DNA of 41,967 bases from an uncultured Lachnospiraceae bacterium (GTDB lineage Bacteria; Bacillota; Clostridia; Lachnospirales; Lachnospiraceae), in assembly GCA_947570615.1 (NCBI GenBank), contig CANOVJ010000032.1, positions 1 to 41,967 on the forward strand, given 5' to 3'. A program made the position numbers and the translations under genes. Shown piece by piece: positions 41,900 to 41,967 of this stretch (position 1 is its first letter; the number at the start of each line of letters is the position of its first letter). The notes below the pieces were generated by a model. That model searched no databases, was not told where the DNA came from, and saw only the letters and a program-made list of their open reading frames with translations.

Positions 41900-41967
41900 T
41901 GATATAATAGGTAGCACGCTGAAGCGTGCGCAGGTCGTAAGGAATCTTCCCGCCGATGGCGGGCCCC
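41900..41967 (+). promoter_or_regulatory. Extended -10 promoter followed by two hairpins at the window edge
   Basis: TG-A-TATAAT (41900-41908) is a strong extended -10. Downstream, GCACGC-TGAA-GCGTGC and then CCCGCC-GAT-GGCGGG form two compact hairpins within 50 bases. This could be the start of a structured leader or non-coding RNA whose remainder lies outside the window. Confidence 0.45.

Overview
The window looks like a chromosomal segment of a gut-type Lachnospiraceae (Clostridia, Bacillota). I infer this from the overlapping glgC-glgD pair, the GHKL/LytTR two-component system, the density of short operons made of a two-component system plus ABC transporters, AGGAGG-type ribosome binding sites, and TTGACA/TATAAT promoters in G+C-rich coding DNA. 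No tRNA, rRNA, CRISPR array, intact transposase or prophage gene was seen. The taxonomic call is inference; no marker gene for species is present.

Layout. 0-3.7 kb: start of an Rpn-like nuclease gene running off the left edge, then mtnA, a VOC (glyoxalase-fold) protein and a MATE exporter. 3.8-9.2 kb: LytTR response regulator, a GHKL kinase without a sensor region, and a heterodimeric ABC exporter. 9.2-15.1 kb: a LacI-type repressor divergent from a GH172 (DUF2961) gene and two GH32 fructosidase genes, with a perfect palindromic operator over the -35 box; this reads as an intracellular fructan or difructose-anhydride module without its own transporter. 15.2-17.5 kb: glgC-glgD. 17.6-18.7 kb: zinc-type macrodomain gene followed by a frameshifted remnant of its usual partner, a class M sirtuin. 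18.75-24.3 kb: OmpR/HK pair and a MacB/FtsX-type ABC transporter behind a promoter with direct repeats. 24.4-28 kb: AraC/GyrI-like regulator, Gfo/Idh/MocA oxidoreductase, divergent LspA-like protease, and bacteriohemerythrin with a C-terminal CheX-like region. 28.3-30.3 kb: GH31 glycosidase. 30.4-32.4 kb: YtrA-type GntR regulator and ABC transporter, preceded by a perfect inverted-repeat operator. 32.5-33.5 kb: lone carbamate kinase. 33.6-37.5 kb: metN-metI-queC-queuosine-precursor transporter-queF, apparently one operon. 37.6-39.05 kb: MerR/TipA-type regulator and a decayed Rpn-like nuclease remnant in AT-richer DNA. 39.1-41.9 kb: strong promoter, a roughly 215-nt structured leader ending in an intrinsic terminator (riboswitch-like), then a three-gene ABC-2 transporter.

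The most interesting items are the riboswitch-like leader at 39.1-39.4 kb, the sirtuin remnant next to the macrodomain, the GH172/GH32 module with its operator, the methionine-uptake/queuosine operon with a 36-bp dyad upstream, and the divergent LspA-like protease. Promoters, operators, hairpins and terminators were found by eye, so their boundaries are approximate; protein families are assigned from recognised motifs without database searches.
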